In this document: positions 52,066 to 58,794 of the stretch, in pieces
How the letters are laid out: each line of letters begins with the position of its first letter
How positions within the stretch are numbered: position 1 is the stretch's first letter
Origin: DATLXH01 sp035576005
GTDB taxonomy: Bacteria > Acidobacteriota > Thermoanaerobaculia > Gp7-AA8
Length of the DNA stretch: 64,000 nt
Direction: 5' to 3'
NCBI GenBank assembly: GCA_035576005.1
Contig: DATLXH010000128.1
Location: 8,545-72,544, forward strand
Program-made: the position numbers and the translations under genes
Notes under the pieces: model-generated
The model's input: only the letters and a program-made list of their open reading frames with translations
What the model was told of the DNA's origin: nothing
Databases searched by the model: none

Positions 52066-52422
52066 ATGCTGAGTCTCCTTCGGTCGATCCTCATCCTCAC
52101 GGCGATTCTTTCGATAAGCCCTGCGGCGCACGCAGCGGATCGTCAGGTCCTCGTGTTCGACATCAAAGGGATGCATTGCTCGGGATGTGCGTCCGGGATC
52201 AAAGCGATGCTCGTGCGAGTGCAGGGAGTTACGAAAGCGGAAGTGAGCTACGAGGAAACACGCGCGCGCGTGGAGTACGATCCCGCCAGAACGACTTCGG
52301 CGACGATCATCGACACCGTCGAGAAGATGGGTTACAAAGTCAGGCCGCGAAAAGTAGTCAGGCAATCTGAGCGGCAAGGTGCACGAAGTAAGCACCTGCG
52401 CCGATCAACGCCAGTCCGCTGA
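52066..52422 (+). CDS. MerP-like HMA-domain protein, exported
   Basis: 118 residues with a signal peptide (ILTAILSISPAAHA). One heavy-metal-associated domain: VLVFDIKGMHC38-S-G-C41-ASGIKAMLVRVQGVTKAEVSYEETRARVEYDPARTTSATIIDTVEKMGYKV. It is the fold of MerP and other periplasmic metal-binding proteins. The C-terminal 25 residues after VRPRKVV are Arg-rich and overlap the 3' end of the CcdA-like gene on the opposite strand, so the natural end may have been earlier. It converges on a mercury-type locus, in keeping with Hg or related metal handling. Confidence 0.85.
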   Translation: MLSLLRSILILTAILSISPAAHAADRQVLVFDIKGMHCSGCASGIKAMLVRVQGVTKAEVSYEETRARVEYDPARTTSATIIDTVEKMGYKVRPRKVVRQSERQGARSKHLRRSTPVR

Positions 52423-53071
52423 ACACCTCCGCCGCGCGCCGTCCCCGCTCGACTCGCGCAATCCATCCGGCAACGCGACCCGCAAACAAGCCGGTCAGTA
52501 GAAACGGCAGGCCACGTCCAATGCCGTATGAGAGCGACAGAACAGCCCCGTAAAGCGGCTTCCCGACCGCCGCAGCGATGGTGAGCAGAAGCATCAGTGG
52601 TCCCGCCGAAGTCGTGAGGGTGGCCACGGTGTAGGAAAGGCCGTAGACGAATGCGCCTCCGATCCCTCCGCGTTTCTCCACCTTCGGGTTCGAGAAACGA
52701 CGTCGCAACAGAGGGGCGGATAGCGCGATGAGCCCGGCTACGATCGACAATATCGCCGTTGCCAGAGCGAAACCTGCGCTCCATCGCACGAGCAGACGGC
52801 CGAAGTAGGCCGCGGCCGTGCCGAGCACGAGCAGGCTGAGGGTGACGCCGGCGAAGAACGACGCGGCCAGTATCAGGCCGCCTCGACGCGATTTCTCCGC
52901 CTGGCCATGTTCATACGCACCGATGTAACCGATCATCCCCACACCTGCGGGGAAGGTGCAGGGTCACGTGGTGGTGGACAGCACCCCTCCGATCAATGCA
53001 GACAGAAGGGCGATGATCGGTTGATGCTGGATGGCTGAGGAGACACGCTCCAGGAATTCAAATGGATTCAA
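52358..53071 (-). CDS. CcdA/DsbD-type membrane protein with in-frame TGA (probable selenoprotein)
   Basis: Read from a TTG at 53071 across a TGA at 52964-52966, the frame is 237 codons. It begins MNPFEFLERVSSAIQHQPI and the first membrane helix reads ALLSALIGGVLSTTT-U-PCTFPAGVGMIGYI, matching DsbD/CcdA (GGVLxSLTPCVxP), with an extra Sec before the conserved Pro-Cys. The rest has about five more helices, including YGLSYTVATLTTSAGPLMLLLTIAAAVGKPLYGAVLSLSYGIGRGLPFLLTGL. Without reading the TGA, the protein would lack this conserved start and first helix. The upstream in-frame TGA at the boundary ends the frame. It is the third gene of a MerR-led unit, so metal or thiol transport is likely. Confidence 0.83.
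52936..52953 (-). promoter_or_regulatory. Candidate bacterial SECIS hairpin for the CcdA-like gene
   Basis: Minus-strand RNA: stem ucccc / gggga (52953-52949 with 52940-52936) and loop gcaggugu. The loop begins 15 bases after the TGA. It contains aggu at offsets 18-21 from the TGA, the same offsets at which E. coli fdhF has aggu in its SECIS loop, and loop position 1 is G. Alternative foldings within cctgcacc/ggtgtgg are possible. Confidence 0.65.
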
Positions 53072-53178
53072 TTCTCATATCTCGACAACGGTGATTGGTC
53101 CACCGCTTCGAGAGCCTCCTCGATCTGGTTGGAACTGGACGCGCAAGGCCCGGCACCGCGAACGTCGACGGAACACTC

Positions 53179-53215
53179 ACGAGTAACCGGGCTGACTGTG
53201 CAGCCCGGTACTCGT
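53179..53215. terminator. Strong hairpin between the cysteine-rich and CcdA-like genes
   Basis: Inverted repeat acgagtaaccgggct / agcccggtactcgt with an 8-base loop and one bulge, just after the stop of the 47-residue gene. No long T-run follows, so it may only weaken transcription or stabilise the upstream message. Confidence 0.6.
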
Positions 53216-53220
53216 TACCG

Positions 53221-53364
53221 TTACGTCTTGACCATGTCGCGCCCGCAGCAGCAGCGTGGCGACTTGTCGCCGTTGCAGCTTTCCGGAGCACCCTTCGTAA
53301 CTTCAATCTCACACCCACAGTTCGCGTCGGGACATTTGAAGCGCTCGCCTTTCTTGAATGGCAT
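53221..53364 (-). CDS. Small cysteine-rich metallothionein-like protein (47 residues)
   Basis: Sequence begins MPFKKGERFKCPDANCGCEI, with seven cysteines at 11, 16, 18, 30, 38, 39 and 40, the last three being CCC; it ends GRDMVKT. The ATG follows aaaaggagagaacgtc, a good ribosome binding site, and a TAA ends it. No signal peptide, so probably cytoplasmic. It lies directly after merR in the mer-type unit and could bind Hg(II) or another soft metal as a metallothionein-like buffer. Too short for many gene finders. No family was named with certainty. Confidence 0.8.
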   Translation of the reverse strand: MPFKKGERFKCPDANCGCEIEVTKGAPESCNGDKSPRCCCGRDMVKT

Positions 53365-53408
53365 GACGTTCTCTCCTTTTTCGATGCGACATCCGTCGCA
53401 ACTGTCTT

Positions 53409-53849
53409 CTACAACTCAGACCGTACCGCGGTTCCTATTCCCGAAGGCTCCGGAACTTCCTCGATGGCGTCGAGAATCGGACAGGCGCTCGTGGGACCTT
53501 CACCGGTGCACGCGAGCGTGATCTCGACCAGAGCAGCGCGCATGGCGTGCAACGATGCAATCTTCCCGTCAATGTGCGCAAGCTTCAATTCCGCCTCGCT
53601 CTTCACCTCAGCACAACCCCTTGCCGGATCGAGTCTCAATTCGAGTAACTGTTTGATCTCGGCGAGTGAAAATCCGAGCTCCTGAGCCCGGCGGACGAAA
53701 CGGATCCGCCGCGTCGCATCCTCATCGTAGTGACGAAATCCTGATAACGGACGTCCCGGACGAGTAAGCAGTTTCTTGCGCTCATAGAAGCGAATCGTCT
53801 CTACGCCGACACCAGAGGCGGCGGCGAGCTCGCCGATCGTCATTGACAT
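53409..53849 (-). CDS. merR: MerR, mercury-responsive transcriptional regulator
   Basis: 146 residues. Winged-helix DNA-binding N-terminus (MTIGELAAASGVGVETIRFYERKKLLTRPGRPLSGFRHYDED), a long dimerisation helix and three cysteines at 79, 114 and 123. The spacing of 35 and 9 residues is the same as the Hg(II)-binding Cys82/117/126 of classical MerR. This fits a mercury sensor, not CueR, ZntR or SoxR, which have other cysteine patterns. It leads a transcription unit that continues into the cysteine-rich and CcdA-like genes on the minus strand, controlled by a mer-like operator at its own start. Confidence 0.92.
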   Translation of the reverse strand: MSMTIGELAAASGVGVETIRFYERKKLLTRPGRPLSGFRHYDEDATRRIRFVRRAQELGFSLAEIKQLLELRLDPARGCAEVKSEAELKLAHIDGKIASLHAMRAALVEITLACTGEGPTSACPILDAIEEVPEPSGIGTAVRSEL

Positions 53850-53856
53850 CGGGAAA

Positions 53857-53887
53857 GGATATCGTCTGTACTATGGTACGGAGTCAA
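53857..53887 (-). promoter_or_regulatory. mer-type promoter and operator of merR
   Basis: Minus strand: -35 TTGACT (53887-53882), dyad CCGTAC-CATA-GTACAG in the spacer, then -10 near ATATCC or TATCCT. The spacer is 19-20 bases, longer than usual, as in all MerR-controlled promoters. CCGTAC and GTAC are the same half sites as the classical mer operator. Transcription would begin almost at the merR ATG (53849), so the message would be leaderless or nearly so. Confidence 0.85.
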
Positions 53888-53993
53888 ATATCGCAATGAT
53901 GTGGCTGCCACCATTGAGCTGGGTTCCGGCTTCACGTCCTGCCGACACATCCACGAAAAGGCCTTCCTTGGGTCCGGGAGCCTGCAGCCGCCG

Positions 53994-55103
53994 ATGAAAC
54001 GAGCTGCAGCAACTCTTCTCTTCTCAATCCTGTTTCGTTGCGACAGCGTAGGACCGGCCTCACCGGCATCGGTGCCGGCTACGACTGTGCCCTCGGCGAC
54101 GACGACCGCGGCGACCGCGGCGACGACGACGAAAGTCCGCGGTATGAACTTCGCCCACTCCCTGGGGCGTCGCTCGGGCGGAGGGCGCGGCTATGGTTCT
54201 GAGGCGTCTTTGCAGTCGCTGCGTTCGCTCCGTTCGCTCCACGTCGATTCGATTGCCATCACCCCTTTCGGATTTCAGCGCCGACCCGACGACACTCGCA
54301 TCATCTGGGTCGGTGAGGGAGATGGCGGCCGCTGGATCGATGAGACGGACGACTCTCTGCGCGCTGTGATAACCCAGGCACACCAGCTCGGCCTTCGCGT
54401 GCTGCTCAAACCACACCTGTGGCTTCGCCCACCCGACTGGCCCGGCTCAATCGATCATGCCACCGAAGCAGAGTGGGCACTCTGGTTCGCAGAGTACGGG
54501 AAGTTCATCCTTCACTACGCCCGCCTCGCCGAGTCCATGCAAGTGGAGATGCTCTCGATTGGCAACGAGCTCACAAAATCCACATCGCACGAACAGCCCT
54601 GGCGCGATTTGATCGCACAGATTCGCGCGGCTTATCGCGGAAAGCTGACGTATGGCGCCAATATGAATGAAGTCTTCGACGTTCCCTTCTGGGATGCCGT
54701 CGACGTCATCGGAGTCAGCGCTTACTTTCCTCTAAACGCGAGAAAGAACCCAACGACGGACGAGATTGCAATCGGCTGGACTCCGATCGTGGCCCGACTG
54801 TCACGACTGTCCAGGAGAACGAATCGACCTGTGCTCTTCACCGAGCTTGGTTACACCAGCCGCGACTACGCGACTGCTGAGCCCTGGAAGGAGGAGGGCG
54901 GAGAGCTCAACCTTCAACTACAGGCGGAGGCGTACCAGGCATTTTTCCAGGCCGTCTGGCCGCAACCCTGGTTTGCCGGGGTCTACTTCTGGAAGTGGGA
55001 GTCTCACCTCAACCACTCGACCAGCACCGATGTCAGCTTCGCCATCGAGCACAAGCCGGCCGAGGCAGTCGTACGGAAGCACTTCGATCTAAAAGTGAAG
55101 TGA
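53994..55103 (+). CDS. Exported glycoside hydrolase, TIM-barrel (GH113-like)
   Basis: 369 residues. Signal or lipoprotein-like N-terminus, then a Thr/Ala-rich linker and a (beta/alpha)8 barrel: RGMNFAHSLG, LGLRVLLKPHLWLRPPDWPG, MQVEMLSIGNELTKST (acid/base Glu) and TNRPVLFTELGYTSRDYA (nucleophile Glu), ending GVYFWKWESHL. The clan GH-A arrangement is clear; the closest recognisable family is GH113 (beta-mannanase). Substrate is uncertain. The ATG at 53994 gives MKRAAATLLFSILFRCDS. Nearest neighbours are not other carbohydrate genes. Confidence 0.84.
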   Translation: MKRAAATLLFSILFRCDSVGPASPASVPATTVPSATTTAATAATTTKVRGMNFAHSLGRRSGGGRGYGSEASLQSLRSLRSLHVDSIAITPFGFQRRPDDTRIIWVGEGDGGRWIDETDDSLRAVITQAHQLGLRVLLKPHLWLRPPDWPGSIDHATEAEWALWFAEYGKFILHYARLAESMQVEMLSIGNELTKSTSHEQPWRDLIAQIRAAYRGKLTYGANMNEVFDVPFWDAVDVIGVSAYFPLNARKNPTTDEIAIGWTPIVARLSRLSRRTNRPVLFTELGYTSRDYATAEPWKEEGGELNLQLQAEAYQAFFQAVWPQPWFAGVYFWKWESHLNHSTSTDVSFAIEHKPAEAVVRKHFDLKVK

Positions 55104-55240
55104 CATTGGGCCGTGCTAACCAACGCCATTTTTCTTCGTCCAACTGGGAACTTTTCTTTCTCGCAGTCGTAACAGTTCTGTGTCAGCCGTTCTCATAAGG
55201 ATTCGAACCGCTGTAGGATGGGTCACCCCAGAGGCCAACC

Positions 55241-55780
55241 ATGAAACGGATTCTGCTACTCGCCTTGATTGTCGTTGCTACGACGCCGACGACCCACGCG
55301 CTGAGAATTGATCCCGCTCCCGATCCGGCGGCAGGTGGAGGGAGCAGCAGCCGTCGGTTGAGCCCCGCGGACTTCAAGCTGAATATGGTCGTGACGCAGG
55401 CGAGCGGAGATCTCGACCGCTGGCTGGCGACAGAACCGGGCGGGAACCGTCGAAGCAGGCCTCGGGAGTTTCGGGCCAATCAGAAGGGAAGCGTTCATCT
55501 GGTTCTCACCGACTTCAAGATCGCTCAGTTCGAAGCAATGGGACTAACCGCTGAAGTTCAGCTCTACGGTCCGGACGGCAAGCTGTTGTACCGTCCCCCT
55601 GACCTTGCGCGCTCTGCGTGGGGCCGCCCACGAAGGGGCTACATGGCACTCGTTCCCGAGGTCACGTTCGCGTTTGATCAGGCGGACAAGGCAGGAATCT
55701 ATACGTACCGCGCGACCGTCACCGACACCAATAAGACGACCATCGCCCGCGCCGAAGAGAAGATCATCTTTCTCAACTGA
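55241..55780 (+). CDS. Secreted protein of unknown function
   Basis: 179 residues with a signal peptide (LLLALIVVATTPTTHA). Beta-rich, no cysteine: FKLNMVVTQASGDLDRWLATEPGGNRRS, KGSVHLVLTDFKIAQFEAMGLTAEVQLYGPDGKLLYRPPD, EVTFAFDQADKAGIYTYRATVTDTNKTTIARAEEKIIF. The end resembles an Ig-like or cell-surface beta-sandwich. No family recognised. Confidence 0.75.
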   Translation: MKRILLLALIVVATTPTTHALRIDPAPDPAAGGGSSSRRLSPADFKLNMVVTQASGDLDRWLATEPGGNRRSRPREFRANQKGSVHLVLTDFKIAQFEAMGLTAEVQLYGPDGKLLYRPPDLARSAWGRPRRGYMALVPEVTFAFDQADKAGIYTYRATVTDTNKTTIARAEEKIIFLN

Positions 55781-55785
55781 ATTGT

Positions 55786-56070
55786 GGCCGGACATTCCAA
55801 TGTCCGGCGGATCAGCCCCGCATTTCTCACAGACCTTCGCCGCGAGACGACGAATAGCGGCCTGTCTGCTTCGTTGCACGGCAATTTCGCTCCTTGAGAT
55901 AGTGTCGACTATGCCTTCGTCGCAAAATCGCCGTGCGCCTCGCATCCAAGCCACTCTCCGCCGTCTCACGACAAAGGTCTGTGAGAAATGCGGGCTAGTG
56001 GTGGTGCGCTGCGTGGCATCCCAGGGAAGCCGGACATTGGAATGTCTGGCCACAATTCAGTTGATGGGTT
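55786..56070. repeat. Family P2 copy nested inside a second palindrome
   Basis: The outer arms attgtggccggacattccaa (near 55782) and ttggaatgtctggccacaatt (near 56038) enclose a full P2 copy (55813-55997). The remaining 56071-56278 has gtgcggccgcacgccgtgc and a possible promoter region but no gene. Confidence 0.88.
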
Positions 56071-56278
56071 AGGCGTGTCGATTCCAGCGGTTGCAGCGCA
56101 GCGTCGACGTTCTCCGGTGGCTTGGAGGTTGCGGCCGCACGCCGTGCGGCCCTACCCCAACGCTTCAAGGGCGACCCGAAAGGATTCAACCTGATAATCT
56201 CGCGTCGCAAAAACCGTTGACCGTTCGCCCCGTATACCCTCCTGCCTCAAAGCTTTCGCAAGGAGAAGGACCAATCAG

Positions 56279-57526
56279 ATGAAACGACGAACAAAGATCA
56301 TCATTGCCACCGTGGCGTTGTTGCTGGTCGCAGCAATCGCGTTTGGAGTCGTGAAAAAACGGGGGAAGAAGGGCGTTGAGGTCACGACTGCGAAAGTCGA
56401 GCGCGCCGACCTGTCGAGCAAAGTCACGGCGAACGGGAAGATCGAGGCACAACGCAAGGTCGATCTCTCCGCCAACGTCATGGGCCAGATCACCAATCTC
56501 GCGGTTCGAGAAGGCGACGTCGTAGCGAAGGGAGACTTCCTCCTGCAGATCGACAAGACTCAACTTGCGGCATCTGCAGCCGGTGCAGAAGCCTCGGTGC
56601 GAGCGCTTTTCCACGATCGTGGAGCGGCACGGGCGAATGCCGCCGAGGCCTCCCGAAACTATGAGCGGGCCCAGAAAAGCTACGCCGAGAAACTGATCCC
56701 ACTCGCGGAGCTCGAGCGTTCGCGCTCTGCCCTCGAGAGTGCTAGAGCAAGCGCGTCCGCGCTCGAGGGAAGAATTGAACAGGGCCGCGCCAGCGTGGCG
56801 GGGGCACGCGACACGCTTTCAAAAACGACGATCAAGGCACCAATGGGAGGGATCGTTACCGCCCTCCCGGTTGAGGAAGGTGAAGTCGCCGTGATCGGGA
56901 CGATGAACAATCCCGGCACCATCCTCATGACAATCTCCGACATGAGCGTAGTCGAGGCCGTGATGGATGTGGACGAGACCGACATCCCGAACGTTAAAGT
57001 CGGCCAGGCGGCGACGGTGACCGTCGATGCCTATCCGAACAAGACATTTCAGGGGAAGGTTACGGAGGTCGCATCGAGTCCACGCGATCGAGGGGCCGCA
57101 GCCGGAAGCGAGGCCATCAACTTCGAAGTGAAGATCCAGATCCAGGATCCCCCTGCTGCCATCCGTCCCGGATTCTCCTGCTCGGCAGAGATCCTGACCG
57201 GTACGAGACCGAAGGCCACCTCAGTGCCGATCCAGGCATTGATCGTTCGAGAGAAGGAAATCAAGGGAAAGCCTGCGGGCACCAAGCCCGAGGAAGAAGA
57301 AGGGGTCTACCTTTTCGACGCCAAAACCGGTATCGCCAAATTCCGGACGATCACCACCGGTCTAACAGGTGAAAGCTCGACTGAAGTCGTCACCGGAATC
57401 AAGGAAGGTGACGAGATCATCACCGGGCCGTTCAAGGCATTGCGCGAGATCAAAGACGGCGACAAAGTCCGAATCGCGAAAGAGAAGGATGGCAAGGGAA
57501 AGGAAGAGGACAAGGCGGGTAAGTAG
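56279..57526 (+). CDS. Membrane-fusion (periplasmic adaptor) protein, HlyD/MacA-like
   Basis: 415 residues. An N-terminal membrane anchor (IIIATVALLLVAAIAFGVV), a barrel-sandwich half (GKIEAQRKVDLSANVMGQITNLAVREGDVVAKGDFLLQIDK), a long coiled coil (AEASVRALFHDRGAARANAAEASRNYERAQKSY to TLSKTTIKAPMGGIV) and the beta-barrel region (VGQAATVTVDAYPNKTFQGKVTEVASSP). The C-terminal Lys/Asp/Glu-rich tail is charged. It forms a MacAB-like exporter with the two permeases that follow. The ATG follows gcaaggagaagg. Confidence 0.92.
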   Translation: MKRRTKIIIATVALLLVAAIAFGVVKKRGKKGVEVTTAKVERADLSSKVTANGKIEAQRKVDLSANVMGQITNLAVREGDVVAKGDFLLQIDKTQLAASAAGAEASVRALFHDRGAARANAAEASRNYERAQKSYAEKLIPLAELERSRSALESARASASALEGRIEQGRASVAGARDTLSKTTIKAPMGGIVTALPVEEGEVAVIGTMNNPGTILMTISDMSVVEAVMDVDETDIPNVKVGQAATVTVDAYPNKTFQGKVTEVASSPRDRGAAAGSEAINFEVKIQIQDPPAAIRPGFSCSAEILTGTRPKATSVPIQALIVREKEIKGKPAGTKPEEEEGVYLFDAKTGIAKFRTITTGLTGESSTEVVTGIKEGDEIITGPFKALREIKDGDKVRIAKEKDGKGKEEDKAGK

Positions 57527-57582
57527 CGTCGAATCATTGACGCTGATTGCACAAACAGATCCGCGCCAGGGGAAGAAAGACG

Positions 57583-58794
57583 ATGGAAGTAATCCGTACC
57601 GCGATGACAGCACTCCGGACCCACAAGCTCCGAAGCTTCCTCACACTCCTGGGAGTGATCATCGGGGTGATGACGGTCATCTCGGTCATCTCCGTCATCG
57701 CCGGGCTCAATCAATACATTGCAGAAAAGGTCTTCCAGCTCAACCCCGATGTTTTCATCGTCACTCAGTTCGGGATCATCACGAGTCGGGAGGAGTTTCT
57801 GGCAGCTGTACGGCGAAAGACCCTGTCCATGGCTGACGTGCGGGCGGTAGAGAGTCGATGCGAAACGTGTGGAAGCATCGGAGTCTCGGTTTCCGGAAGA
57901 CGTGAGGTCAAGAGTGGAAACAAGAAGATTCGGGGCGTTCAAACATTCGGCAGTACAGCGAATGTCGCCGAGATCAACAACCTGGACCTCGAGGCCGGCC
58001 GGTTCCTAACCTCCAGTGAGGATGATCATGCGGCCCTGGTGGCAATCATCGGTTCGGACGTGCGCGAAGAGCTCTTCGGAAAACTCGACCCGATCGGCCG
58101 GAAGATCGTCGTGTCAGGCAAGCCACTCAAGATCATCGGCCTTCTGGCCAAGCAGGGGTCGGTGCTGGGAAGGAGCCAGGACCTTCAGATGTACATGCCT
58201 CTGTCGACCTTTCGAAAGAACTTCGGGACGAGGCGCAGCCTCGACATCTTCATCCGCCCCCGAAACGGAATCGCGGCTCTCGAATCGTGCAAGGACGAAG
58301 TTCGCGTCATCCTGAGAAGCCGGCGTCACACACCCTTCCGGAGCGACGATCCGTTCGCGATGGTGACCGCTCAGGCACTCCAGAATGTCTGGAAGAATAT
58401 CTCCGCGGGAGCTTTCGCTCTGATGACCTTCATTTCCGGCATTTCGCTCGTGGTCGGAGGGATCGTCATCACGAACATCATGCTCGTGTCCGTGATCGAG
58501 AGGACCCGCGAGATCGGGATCAGACGAGCGATCGGCGCCAGACAGCGGGACATCCAGCTGCAGTTCCTGGTGGAGGCGATTCTGCTCTCATTTTTCGGTG
58601 GGCTGATCGGAGTCATCCTCGGTGTCTCGATCAGTAAAGCGATCGCCATGCTCTTTCCGCTGCCGACGCTCGTTACTCCGGGACTGATTGCCGCAGGTCT
58701 GGGCGTGGCGATCCTGACAGGGGCCACTGCCGGATTCTTCCCCGCGCTTCGTGCCGCGAAGCTGGCCCCAGTCGAGGCGCTTCGTTATGAGTAA
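57583..58794 (+). CDS. MacB-like ABC permease (FtsX-type) 1
   Basis: 403 residues. FtsX/MacB-type permease: first helix RSFLTLLGVIIGVMTVISVISVIAGL, a large periplasmic domain (about 45-280), then three C-terminal helices with SGISLVVGGIVITNIMLVSVIERTREIGIRRAIGARQRDIQLQFLVEAILLSFFGGLIGVILG, ending AAKLAPVEALRYE. The ATPase domain of MacB itself is absent and no separate ATPase gene was seen between here and the next genes. Start at 57583 after ggggaagaaag. Its stop overlaps the next ORF. Confidence 0.92.
   Translation: MEVIRTAMTALRTHKLRSFLTLLGVIIGVMTVISVISVIAGLNQYIAEKVFQLNPDVFIVTQFGIITSREEFLAAVRRKTLSMADVRAVESRCETCGSIGVSVSGRREVKSGNKKIRGVQTFGSTANVAEINNLDLEAGRFLTSSEDDHAALVAIIGSDVREELFGKLDPIGRKIVVSGKPLKIIGLLAKQGSVLGRSQDLQMYMPLSTFRKNFGTRRSLDIFIRPRNGIAALESCKDEVRVILRSRRHTPFRSDDPFAMVTAQALQNVWKNISAGAFALMTFISGISLVVGGIVITNIMLVSVIERTREIGIRRAIGARQRDIQLQFLVEAILLSFFGGLIGVILGVSISKAIAMLFPLPTLVTPGLIAAGLGVAILTGATAGFFPALRAAKLAPVEALRYE

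Noticed and set aside
53072..53085. A further in-frame TGA just upstream of the TTG start of the CcdA-like gene, as a possible second selenocysteine
   Set aside because: The sequence before it does not resemble CcdA/DsbD and is not conserved-looking, so this TGA is taken as the true upstream stop.
53072..53220. Start-less reading frame ending in a TGA that overlaps the TTG of the CcdA-like gene
   Set aside because: No ATG, GTG or TTG start, and part of it is the hairpin at 53179-53215. It may be chance, though its end overlaps the next start.
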